Part shown: piece after piece, positions 34,632 to 46,810 of the stretch | How the letters are laid out: every line of letters begins with the position of its first letter | How positions within the stretch are numbered: position 1 is the first letter of the stretch | Assembly (NCBI GenBank): GCA_025786725.1 | Contig: JAHLTZ010000016.1 | Location: 186,001 to 250,000, forward strand | DNA from: Syncephalis fuscata | Taxonomy: Eukaryota > Zoopagomycota > Zoopagomycetes > Zoopagales > Piptocephalidaceae | Reading direction: 5' to 3' | DNA: 64,000 nt | Position numbers and translations under genes: made by a program | Notes under the pieces: model-generated | Databases searched by the model: none | Seen by the model: only the letters and a program-made list of their open reading frames with translations | Told to the model about the DNA's origin: nothing

Positions 34632-36859
34632 ATGGCGCTCACCAGTGTGTTATCGTTTCTATTTGACTGGTCAACAATTGGTGTACTACTTGTTATTTGG
34701 CTGTTTATTAAGGTAGAATAAAGGGCATAACAAATAAAGAGATGCCTTGAATGTCTGTTTTTGTTTTTCTAACACTGCGCAGACAGTTCAACATGACATA
34801 TTATCACCATTAGCAAATGTGCCAGGACCTCGACTCTTTATTCTTCGTAAACTTAACCTTATTCTGGGCATTGTTTACAAAGATATGCCTCAACGCTGTC
34901 TACGTCAATTTCAGAAATATGGGCCTATAGTCCGTTTTGGTAATGATCCAGTACTAATTGATAAAATGTGCAATTATTAAAGACGTAAAAACAGATAGCG
35001 ATTCTGTAATGGTTGTAGACGCAGATGCAGTTGTTTTTCTTTATAGCTCTGGCCAATTTCGCAAGGCAGATAGTTACAAGGCCATGGAATTTCACCAAGA
35101 TAATATATTTTCAACCCGGTAAGTTCAAATGCACTTAAAATTACACTGCCCCCTCCATTGATTTATTGATGAAACAAACTAAATCACAATTTTAATATTT
35201 ATGTACTATTTATACCCAGTGATGCTGGATTGCATAAAAAATTGGCAAGTGTCTTATTAGATCTATGAGACCACTTGCCAAATTGCTAATTCAAGTAATT
35301 AACTGCTGTATTATAGAAGCGCATCATTAGTCCTGCATTTTCCACTCAGGCTATAGCTGAGATGGAGCCATTGGTTTACGAAATTGGTGTGGAAAATCTT
35401 GTTAAGCGAATTGATGAGTTTTCCAATTCAGGGGTTGCATTTGATTTGTTGCAATATTTAAACTATATGACTTTGGTAAACATACAAGGCATTGTGCAGC
35501 ATTTTAATGTTTATTTATGTGTAATTTAGGATATTATTGGTGAGATTACATTTGAATTCTCGTTTAGTACATTGCTTTCCAAACCAGGCGATTCGCTTCA
35601 CCAGGTAACCGAATGGATTCATCATATATCCGATTTAGGAATGTTGGTAAATAACTAATTAGCAAGCCATGTAACTTGGTTTAATGTTATTTCTCTACTA
35701 ATTAATATGTGCTAGAAATTTGCTCTTGGTCCACTTTGTAATCAATGGCTATTTCCTAAGCATTTTAGCTCAGAAAAGAAATTAGTTGAGGTAGTGGTAT
35801 AAATTGTGTTACAAGCAATAGCTGTTTAATCACAATGATAAAGTTTACAAGAACAGCAGTACAAAATTGTAAAGCGAATATTGCATTCAAATATTCAAAC
35901 AATTCAAGAAAAAGCATTTTAAACCGTCTTGTCGAGGCAGTAGACATTGACACTAATGAAAAACTCTCAGAAGACCAGCTTATCGCCGAGTCAATTGTTC
36001 AGCTGTGAGTCATTAATTGTACAAATAGAACAAACACGCTAATAAATCGGCTACTAATTGCCGAAATCGATTTTCAGTATAGCTGGCACTGAAACAACCT
36101 CTTTAACACTTATGTGGTAGGTCGTTACACACGGTGTACAAAGTAAAATTAAACCGGTTACACACAACTTGTATAGGACAATTTATTTACTTCTACAGAA
36201 TCCGGAAACATACCATTTACTAGTAGATGAGCTATACAAAGCACTCCCCGACCAACAATCCAGCATATCCCATGCTGAGATTAAAGGTCTTTCTTATCTA
36301 AATGCCGTATTGTATGAGTCAATGCGTCTTCGGCCGGTAGTACCAACAGGCAGTCCAAGACAGGTGCCGCTAGGTGGTGCCACCATTTGCGGATTTCATA
36401 TACCAGAAAAGGTGAGTCAGGCGCCGCTTATCACAATTACAGTCGAGTAACGCGGCCCATGGTGTCGTTTCAAACCAGTACGTTACCTATCCAGTTACCT
36501 ACATCGTCCATCATCTGGACAGCGTTTTCGGACCCGATCCACAGGAATTTCGACCTTCTCGCTGGTTGGACTCCAGCTCGGAACAATTAGCCGTAATGCG
36601 TCAGACCTTTCTTGGATTTTCTATTGGCACTCGCGCCTGTGTGGGCCGCAAGTAAGTAGAATATCTAAAACAAGAAAAGAAAATGAACTGTTTTAGTCTG
36701 GCCTGGCTGGAGCTGCGCTTGACACTCGCGGTGTTGATTCGGCGGTTTGATTTTTCTGTTCCAGAAGATGCCAAAGTCAATATGACACCAGCACTTGAGT
36801 TTGTCTTAAAGCCACGTGCTAGGCAGTTTTTGGTTAAAGCAGAATCAAGGCCAACTTAG
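34632..36859 (+). CDS. Cytochrome P450 monooxygenase (membrane-anchored, CYP53/CYP65-like)
   Basis: Haem-thiolate monooxygenase of the ER. Exon 1 (ATG 34632) is a membrane anchor (STIGVLLVIWLFIK). The next exon gives the Pro-rich hinge LANVPGPR. Later exons carry the helix-C region (LHKKLKRIISPAFS), helix I AGTETTS, the ExxR motif in YESMRLRP, the PERF-like region QEFRPSRWL, and the Cys-ligand loop FSIGTRACVG. The gene ends at TAG 36857-36859. Wording around GSPRQVPLGGATICG recalls fungal CYP53/CYP65-type enzymes; the substrate cannot be told. The intron at 35245-35316 uses a GC donor (gcaagt) that sits in a perfect inverted repeat. Near 34960 the frame is off by one base (one extra or two missing). 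All key P450 residues are present. Confidence 0.85.
35242..35281 (+). promoter_or_regulatory. Hairpin enclosing a GC 5' splice site in the P450 gene
   Basis: Perfect 10-bp inverted repeat TTGGCAAGTG (35242-35251) / CACTTGCCAA (35272-35281) with a 20-nt loop. The exon-intron boundary TTG|gcaagt lies inside the left arm, so the non-canonical donor would be base-paired in the RNA. If the intron is retained, an in-frame stop follows at once. Control of splicing is inferred. Confidence 0.5.
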
Positions 36860-39800
36860 TGTATCAGTAATAATAGCAATGATACTCATAATAATAAAGT
36901 CGCGCATCGAACCCAAAAATATCTAGTTATTTGGCTGTCATGCCTTATTTGTCTGTTAGGCAGCAATCAAGCCATTACTTGCTTATACGTACGGCCACGT
37001 GCCAATACTTGAACCTAGCAACCAATAGGCTTGATAAGCATATTGATAATACAGCACTAATCTTGCTGATTGGTAGCGTAATTTGACAGTAAACTGGCTA
37101 TCGACCAAATCATAACATTGTGCAAACGAAACGCCTCATGCGCCCCGCACAAATGTCTCCAAGGCGAAGCATGTTTTATGCTGCTTTAAATGGCTTGATT
37201 CATGCCACCTCCCAATTGCCACGTGCGGCCATTTTAGCTGTTTTGATTCGCTCACGTGGGACTTGCCATATTGATTTTTTGTGATTTTTTTTACAGAAGG
37301 CACTAGCGCGTCCCACTGTCCTCATAAGGACTAGGATGTGCTAATGGATGTGCCGTGTTGTTGGCTAAAGTGTTTAGCGTACACGTGGGTCCTATAATCT
37401 ATTAAGCATAGCTATCGCCAAACGGTTATGTAGAGCGTGGTCAAGCTTGCTTTTTAGTCCAAAAGTGCCAACACAACATCTGTATTGTATGTGACGAGCA
37501 TCGGATGCTAGGATCATTGGCTTTACAGCATATTGAATTATTACTCAAGTAATCGGTGCCATGATTTTCATCTAGATAAGTATTATATTAATTTCCTTTT
37601 TGGACTACACTCATGATAAAAATTATTATTTTTTGGTAAAATGTATACCTTACCGCATCCACGTGCTAATAAATTTTATCAACTAATCAAATGGTTGCTA
37701 TAACGCTGATGATGCGAGCACTGATCCTAATGTTAGTACAAATGCTGCTGAATTTACAATTACCATTAATGACGAAAGATTCAAGTCATAAGTCATGTGT
37801 GTTGATCCATTTCCGAATGCTATCCGAATAGGTGACACATTGTGCCATCAAATCCGGTTTATTGTAGTTGCTTATCCATATAGCGGCGAATCAACCCCTC
37901 ATCCATAGTTTATTGCCTTGAACGTACCAGCTTTTAAAAGTCTTACTCGCCTCGACTAAAGGCCAGTTGCTGAATAGCCTTGAACAACCCACCAATACAA
38001 TACGTTGTACATTCCATCAGAATGCAGTCGTGTATGCTTATGCCAGTCGCGTGGTAAACATTATACCAAATGGCAATGTTAAGTAAATAGCATTCTCCGT
38101 GCTTCTATATGCGTTTCAGCCACCCTCTGAAATAATATGCTTTTCATGGCTGGCACCACATTTGCATATTTGTATGCAAAAATAGATTCCAGATGTATAT
38201 CGGAGAGTTGGCTTTCCGCTTTGGAATGTTGCTGGCTGATTATGGCTTTATTCCATGCTTAGCACAATATGTCAGCTCGTGAAACTAAAAGCCTTTGCCC
38301 TAATGTATTGCCGAATCTACACTATACTTCCACTTTTATTGTTGTACTGGCGCACGTGTGTGCTCCAACCGCCACTTTTACATCTCTATTAGAAGAGCTG
38401 AGTTTTTGCCTATAAGACCCACCTAATAAACAGCAATAAACCCTGTATCCCATTTCTATTGAGCGCAGTATTTTGCTTTAGTTTCGTACTCCTGCCTTGA
38501 TTTACTTCTAATATCTGTGACACTTACGAGTATTGGTTTTCGGTTGAAGACGCATGAAAAATCCACCTATTCTTAACGCACCGTCCTTTGCAAGTCTCCT
38601 TGTTTTAACATAATCTTTTAGCCTTGCAGATTCTAATCAAGCGCCTCTTGTTAAAGCGTGCTTTATTATAACGAAAACTGGTTTATTAATAACTTTGAAT
38701 ACAGCTTTACATTTTGGTTTTCAATAACAACATCAGCAACAACAATAGCTACGCCGCCTATAAAGCATCATCAATCGTCGCTACACTATCCTAGTACTTT
38801 ACATTATCACACTTACTTTTACCAGCTATACTGTCTATTGACAATTACAATAGTAACAACTACAATAACCGCTATCATTAGCACCACACAACTACGCACT
38901 CAACTTTGCCCTGGCTCTACATTTTATTTGCACCAATTGAAATCCAGCGCATCTTTCTAACAACAACCCACACACACTCAATTTACAATACGCACCCACC
39001 CTCTATTCATTTACTTAAACCAAGTTTAGTGTTTCATAGTTTAAAACCAAATCACTGCTAGCTTCGACTAGGATTTTTCGGGAAATATTTTCAACTGCAC
39101 GGCGTTTCATCAGTTATAATTTGAATATTAGTTGCCCAATTACTACTTTTCCCGAATTATCGTCCGGGAAACGCCAATTGGTTTGACACATCGTATCGTT
39201 CGACATAGGCAAAAACTCAAAAACTTGGCATCCTTGAATTAGAGAAAACGTGACGCTCAAGTTCATTGCTTGCATAGTTCATTTGCAGGCTTACTCCGTG
39301 TATGAGCTATTTATTCCACGGTTTCATTGGTTTCTGCTTCTCCTCACTGTTAGTTTAATCGCTATTCATTGAAGAAACCACTTATTCAACGTTGGCTGAT
39401 AATTTAAGGCAGCACAGGTTGATCCTGCAAGATAAAGCCAAGTGATTTGTATAAAATCACTTATTGTTCTGTCACTCTTCAGTCGATCAAGCTCTGCATT
39501 GGTTACACATACAACACATCCGCACACAGCACACACTACACCATATACAGTTACTATTTAGTCTGCTCACACGGAATATTACCAACTTCAGTAACATTGC
39601 GCCATTTTCGGCGTTTTCTCCATTAGCTTTATTTTTTCTTGCAGTTGCGCTAGTTCACGCACTTACACATACAAGCGAATTCAATAACAGAATTACCTTC
39701 ATTCTACCTACACAACTGCCCTTAAGTGTTAGCGGCCAGAGTTATATTAACGCATCCACACCTATCTATCTAGAAGCTTAGAAAGACACTTTTTGTAAAA

Positions 39801-39884
39801 AGCTTTGCAATTCATTCATTACTACGTATTTAGTTAGCAAAATACAGAATTTTAGTTTTCATAGTGCAGCCGCGTAACATTTTG
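36860..39884. promoter_or_regulatory. Long intergenic region with a CACGTG cluster
   Basis: About 3 kb between the P450 and the Zap1-like gene. Six CACGTG palindromes lie at 36996, 37220, 37253, 37382, 37660 and 38353 (start positions); a seventh is in the P450 coding end at 36813. The last 1.2 kb (about 38650-39880) is C/T- and A/C-rich and is probably the promoter and 5' UTR of the zinc-finger gene. Frames at 38658-38960 and 39464-39781 are low-complexity and not supported as genes. Confidence 0.45.
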
Positions 39885-42238
<2,354 letters not shown>

Positions 42239-42828
42239 ATCATTAATAGCTTGTTGTTCGTCGTCGCCTTTTTCTGTTCCCACCTAGCCTGATTATTACT
42301 ATTATTTCTCCTTGTATCCATGCGATTTATGTTTTTTTTAACTGCGTGATATGCATCCGCATTTCCAGGCTGCTTAGCCTTTTTTTGTTTTTTTACTATA
42401 TCTTTTCTACGGCCGTTTACTGCCCTCCTAGTATTATACGTACTAGTGCGTGCCTTGGCCACACCTTTCTTTTAGACACTCGTCTTTTATTTGGCTTTAT
42501 TTTTTTGTAGTTGTTTAGCCATTGGCATCAAGTTAATTACATTTCTGTTAGACGCACTTTTTTGCGCCAATGTTTCATTGAGAAATATGTTGGAATTAAC
42601 TTGAGCCATATTAATTGAATGGTGCTTATTAATGATGTTCATTTACTCCTAACGAGAATTTTAGCCCCATATAAACCACCCACCACTATACATAGTTTAG
42701 AATATTATATATAATTATAGATTCACTGCGCCTCTTGATTATTCATAGAATAAAACTAGCTAAGAAATATCCTACATTGTCCACTTTTTGTATCAATTAA
42801 AATTTTTGCTTTTTTCTTTCGTTTATAG
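42239..42828. other. 3' flank of the Zap1-like gene
   Basis: T-rich sequence, probably the 3' UTR, then AT-rich DNA up to the Fanzor relic. No terminal inverted repeat was recognised by eye. Confidence 0.4.
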
Positions 42829-44653
42829 CTCGCTCTTCTAATACAAGCCGTTTTAATGATGAAACAACAAAATTAAGAGAACTGATTCAATGCCATTTAA
42901 AATATTATTGTCAAGGTGCTGTCTATACTTCAATCCTGCTTAGATATTCCAATCAAATAGCAACATATGAAGTTACAAAAATCAAGGTAGCCTATTTAAT
43001 TAAACAGTATTAAAAACAACTTTGGCCAGCAATTTCGTAAATTACTAAATTTAATTTTGAATATTAAAAGTAGAAAGGCCAATTTGGAAGAGCAAATGAA
43101 ACGTCAAAAATATTCTGATAAAACAATAAAAGCAGCTTTATTTCAAAATATCATAAAACCTGCAGCCCATTTAAAGCAACAATTTGCTTTTGAAAAAAGT
43201 AAAAACAGCTCAGATTATCAACCAATATGCGACATGATTAAGCTAATCTTTGACTCATATCCACCAAATTACAAGTTTTTATCAAAATCCATATATTACA
43301 ACAGTAAACCTTGTTCTAAAAAACACACGAATGCATATCATTAAATAGCTAAATTGGTAAAAATATTTAAATTATTTACAATGCTTTTCTTTGCGCACAT
43401 TTTGGATTCCTGGCTACATGCAAATTGATACGTTTATTCTGTGTCGATGTATTTTAGGTGCAAATCCTGCTAATTTTTCAAAAATAGAAATGTCTGGAGC
43501 CAAGTTGTCGAACTCAAAAAAAAGCATTCAAATCTAGCAACAATCAACATGGCTCTTCAAGTCTTCAAGGATTAATTCAAACAGATTGTGCTGGTGTTTC
43601 TATATTGCTGCAGGACAAAAACACCATAGACAGATTCAAACCAGGCTATAATCCAAAAAGAAATTCAAAAAAGACAGATATGATATCAGTATATTAGTGA
43701 CATTAACAGAGATGATATAATATCAATTGCTGACAAGTGTGTATTAATTGGCCCTGAAAGAAGAGATTCAATGTATTGTGTGCATAAATCCAGCACCATT
43801 CAAGAGCCAAGAATCTACAGATATACTGCAAACCAAATATATTTTTGATATCAATGACAAGAAGTATTTCAAAATTAGATTGGAATTAAAATCAAAGTAT
43901 TCCGCTGTTTAAGAAAATAAAGATTTATTATTTCAATGTCGAACCGGATCTGTTAGTTTACTCAATTTTAAAATATATCTTGCCATTCGTGCCTTTGTCG
44001 GCCAGCATTTTGCACTATACTACATTTATTAAACAAATATAGGCTCTATCAAACAAAACTAGCTGTTTAGAAACCTAAAACTATCTTTGTACATTAAATA
44101 ATAGCACGCGAATTAAAAGCTTGTCAATAAGCTTAAATCCAAGTTTGGTAGTGATGCTACTTTAATATTTAGTGACCGGTCTACAAGTCATGTAATTTTC
44201 AAAAACCTATTCAAGGTGCTGGTTGAAGCGTGTGCTTCAAAGAATGGTTTTAACGTGCTTTAGTTGATGAGTATAACAGCTCTAAAACCTATCCCACTTG
44301 TCAAGCTCTAAGTTTAGAAACATCTAAAATAATTGATTATCCACGCCCGTATCAGCGTCACGATCATCCAAAAGTAAAGTGTCATGGGCTTTCAAGGTAC
44401 TGTAATTTATAGACTGAATACAAATGAATATTTTATTCTAACATCTAGATTGTTTGCAGATGCACAAACCAAAATTATAAGAAAGCGCATGAAACTTTTA
44501 CTGGTGCAAAATTGTGGCATTGTGATTTGGCTGCTGCTTTGAATTTCAAACATATTTTTGATAGTCTACGACTCAGTGGTACCATACCAGGCTGATTTTG
44601 GAGAAGCTAATTCGCCTTGGAGTTTATCGACTTTTAAATTAAAATATAGGTAA
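42829..44653 (+). pseudogene. Decayed Fanzor (eukaryotic TnpB-like RNA-guided nuclease) transposon protein
   Basis: Fragments of a Fanzor protein can be read along the plus strand with at least six stops or frame changes: SRFNDETTKLRELIQ (about 42850), KLLNLILNIKSRKANLEEQM (about 43035), AALFQNIIKPAAHLKQQFAF, WIPGYMQIDTFIL (about 43405), GLIQTDCAGVSILLQDKNT (about 43585), ADKCVLIGPERRDSMYCVHK (about 43730), FSDRSTSHVIF (about 44170), EYNSSKTYPTC (about 44270), KCHGLSRCTNQNY (44380-44480, across an apparent intron), then LWHCDLAAALNF. In intact relatives the RuvC-I Asp sits where GGC (Gly) is found at 43750-43752, and two zinc-ribbon Cys are Tyr here; the RuvC-III Asp (CDLAA) is kept. Inactive by every test. 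Intron-like segments (ATCAAG|gtagcc...ccag; CAAG|gtactg...gcag) are still visible. Confidence 0.75.
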
Positions 44654-44862
44654 TTATAATGACCGCTTTTTAATGACAATTACTGATTTTTATTAATATT
44701 TATAAACATCTCAATCTTTTTCTTCATTTTATTTTACTTTTTACACATTTCAAGTAACCGTACTAGCATTGCCATATCTACTGATTGCATATATGTAATT
44801 TAAGTGGTCATCCTACCACCACTTTGCTACATCTTCACTCATTCTCAATCACATTTACTATC
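44654..44862. promoter_or_regulatory. Upstream region of the SVIP-like gene
   Basis: AT-rich, becoming C/T-rich close to the ATG at 44863. It presumably holds the promoter and 5' UTR. Confidence 0.35.
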
Positions 44863-45288
44863 ATGGGCAACTGCTGCTCTTCAAACGATACTAGCAATTC
44901 CTATCCCTTAAAGAACATGGGAGGAGGGGAAAGAGCGACCGTGCAGGAGCAACCAATAAGAACAGCTGGCATGACAGCCAACACTGATGAGGCTCGTGCG
45001 AAGCGGTTAGCAGCCGCTGAAGAACGTCATCAAAAGGCAAGTACAACTCATCGCATCTATTAGCACAGCCTTAACAATTCAATGCTTGTAGGCTGGTCGA
45101 CGAGGCGTGCAGCAGGGCGGTGGACAGCTTGCGAAAAAGTTGCAAGACCAGCAAACATCGGCGGGGATTGGTCAAGGGGAGATTCCTGCCAACAACTTAG
45201 AGGTAAGTTACGGTTATTGTTGTTGTTAGTAACGTGTGGTATGCATAGCAAATAACTAACCTTACATTTGCAGTGGCGTGTCGACTAA
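44863..45288 (+). CDS. SVIP-like small p97/VCP-interacting protein
   Basis: Small lipid-anchored protein. MGNCCSS at the start is a textbook N-myristoylation plus palmitoylation signal. It is followed by a VCP-interacting motif, EARAKRLAAAEERHQKAG, an Arg/Ala-rich helix, and a C-terminus ending NNLEWRVD. This matches the animal SVIP layout (MG-Cys start, AxxRxxKxAEAAERRQ helix, LRWTV end), which binds and inhibits p97 in ER-associated degradation. Exons are 44863-45036, 45092-45202 and 45274-45288. The first intron begins GC (AAG|gcaagt), and only this donor keeps the frame. Spliced length is about 99 residues. Assignment rests on motif order, not a search. Confidence 0.68.
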
Positions 45289-45387
45289 ATTGGTTATCAA
45301 TTGGTTATCAATTGGTTGTTTTCTAGTCTGCGATATATTAAATCTATTTTGTTAAATCAATAACGGATGTGTAATCATATTCAAAGT
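45289..45387. other. Convergent gap with a short direct repeat
   Basis: Just after the SVIP-like stop the unit ttggttatcaa is repeated (about 45291-45320). AT-rich spacer up to the homeobox gene 3' end. Confidence 0.4.
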
Positions 45388-46397
45388 TTATTCAATATTT
45401 TGCTTGTTATTTTTGAAAAATGAGCTATTTGTGTTTACATTATCGTTCCGAGTAACAGATGAATTGGACGAAGATGTGTAAATAGGATTCAGTAAAAGTG
45501 CAGATGCTCCTCGAGATGATACTGGACTTTTTTGATTCAAGTATCTGCGACGTGCATTGACAAACCAGTCGTTAACTTGCACCAAAGTGAGCTGTGTTTT
45601 GTGGCATAGTTCTTTTTTCTCGTCTGCTGTAGGAAATGCACGGCCTTTGTGATTGAGTAACCAGCCAAAAAGAATGGCCAACACTTCGCTACTATGGTTG
45701 GCGCGCGTCGCCTTGTCATAGGAAGAGTGTGTAAGAATACGAGCGCATCGATCATCGAATACGCCTGTGGTGTAGTTCTCGGCAACACGAGCCTCATATA
45801 ACAGTTTAAGATATTCAAAAATTTGATTTAATAACTGGTAAGCCAATACTAGTAATGATATAGACTCGGCAGACTGTATGACATTATGATATGGATCATT
45901 GCATAGTTCCAATAAAGCAACCAGTAAATTGTAGGTACAATCGGCCGTTGCCAGTAATTCGCTGCTATCCTTAGTTTTTGATAGTATTTGATTGCGCAAT
46001 AGTAGTAATTTCTGTGTAATCTGGCCCATTGGACTTTGTAAACTGGCTTCCATATGTACACTAACGGCAGCCGTTTGATGTTCAGCGGCACTACTGGCAC
46101 TATACATGGTACAGCAGTAGCTTGGGGCGGATGTAAAAAGCTTGTATCAATTGTATTTGGTTCCGAAATATTGATATTCGGAAATAAAGACGTAATAATG
46201 TCATTGTCAAACTCTACAATGCTGTTATGAGCTTTGTGGCCGCCATCTGTATCTAACGGATTGACCAGAAGCGGTATATATTTTGCTGGAGTCAATTCCG
46301 GGCCAGTATTTGGTGCTTTTCTAATATAAGTATTCACATCATCATTCAGTAATTTGTACAATGTGTTTATGTTTGAATTTGATAGAAAACAATCCAT
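45388..46397 (-). CDS. TALE-class homeobox transcription factor
   Basis: DNA-binding developmental or mating-type-like regulator. The homeodomain, about 45720-45540, contains the TALE three-residue-extended loop (HKGRAFPTADEKKELC) and recognition helix VNDWFVNARRRY with the invariant WF.N.R. Upstream helices (LLVALLELCNDPYHNVIQ; LAYQLLNQIFEYLKLLYEA) may form a MEIS/KNOX/PBC-like interaction domain. The first part (MDCFLSNSNINTLYKLL from ATG 46397, in a good context) and the rest join through a one-base frame change near 46108 (CC|ATG), consistent with a missing base. An upstream in-frame ATG at 46583 is the alternative start. No introns seen. The partners are unknown. Confidence 0.78.
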
Positions 46398-46810
46398 GGC
46401 GTAAACTATGCGGATGAACAAGGGTGAAGAGCTATGACCAAGTGCAAACAATGTAGTGTATTTATAGGAAGCACTTGACTGTTCATCAGATTGCAAGATA
46501 GGAATAAAACGGAATACAATAGTCACATTGAGCTTTGTAATAGGCGCCACCATAGAACCTTTCAGTGTGTAAAAAAGCGTCATGCATCTCGGAATTGGAT
46601 TTAGCTGCAGAGCAATAAGACTGTTTCGAAAATAAATAGACCAGCTTATGGCAAATTGTTTGACACGCTTTATTGTGCCACATTAAGTTGGCTGTCATAT
46701 ATTTCTATCTATATGGTTGTTAAAGAACGCCGTTGTACATTGTCTCAAATGTTAATATCAATATTTTTTTATTTTTTTGTAAACCTTTTTTCTAGCACTT
46801 CTTCATCAGT

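Noticed and set aside
34632-36859. P450 as a pseudogene
   Set aside because: The apparent stop near 35270 is removed by the GC-AG intron, and all diagnostic P450 motifs are present in frame order.
38658-38960. 100-residue open frame upstream of the Zap1-like gene
   Set aside because: Thr/Ile-rich product of repetitive A/C/T-rich DNA; no homology features. Treated as 5' flank.
39464-39781. 105-residue open frame upstream of the Zap1-like gene
   Set aside because: Composition as in the surrounding pyrimidine-rich leader; no recognisable motif.
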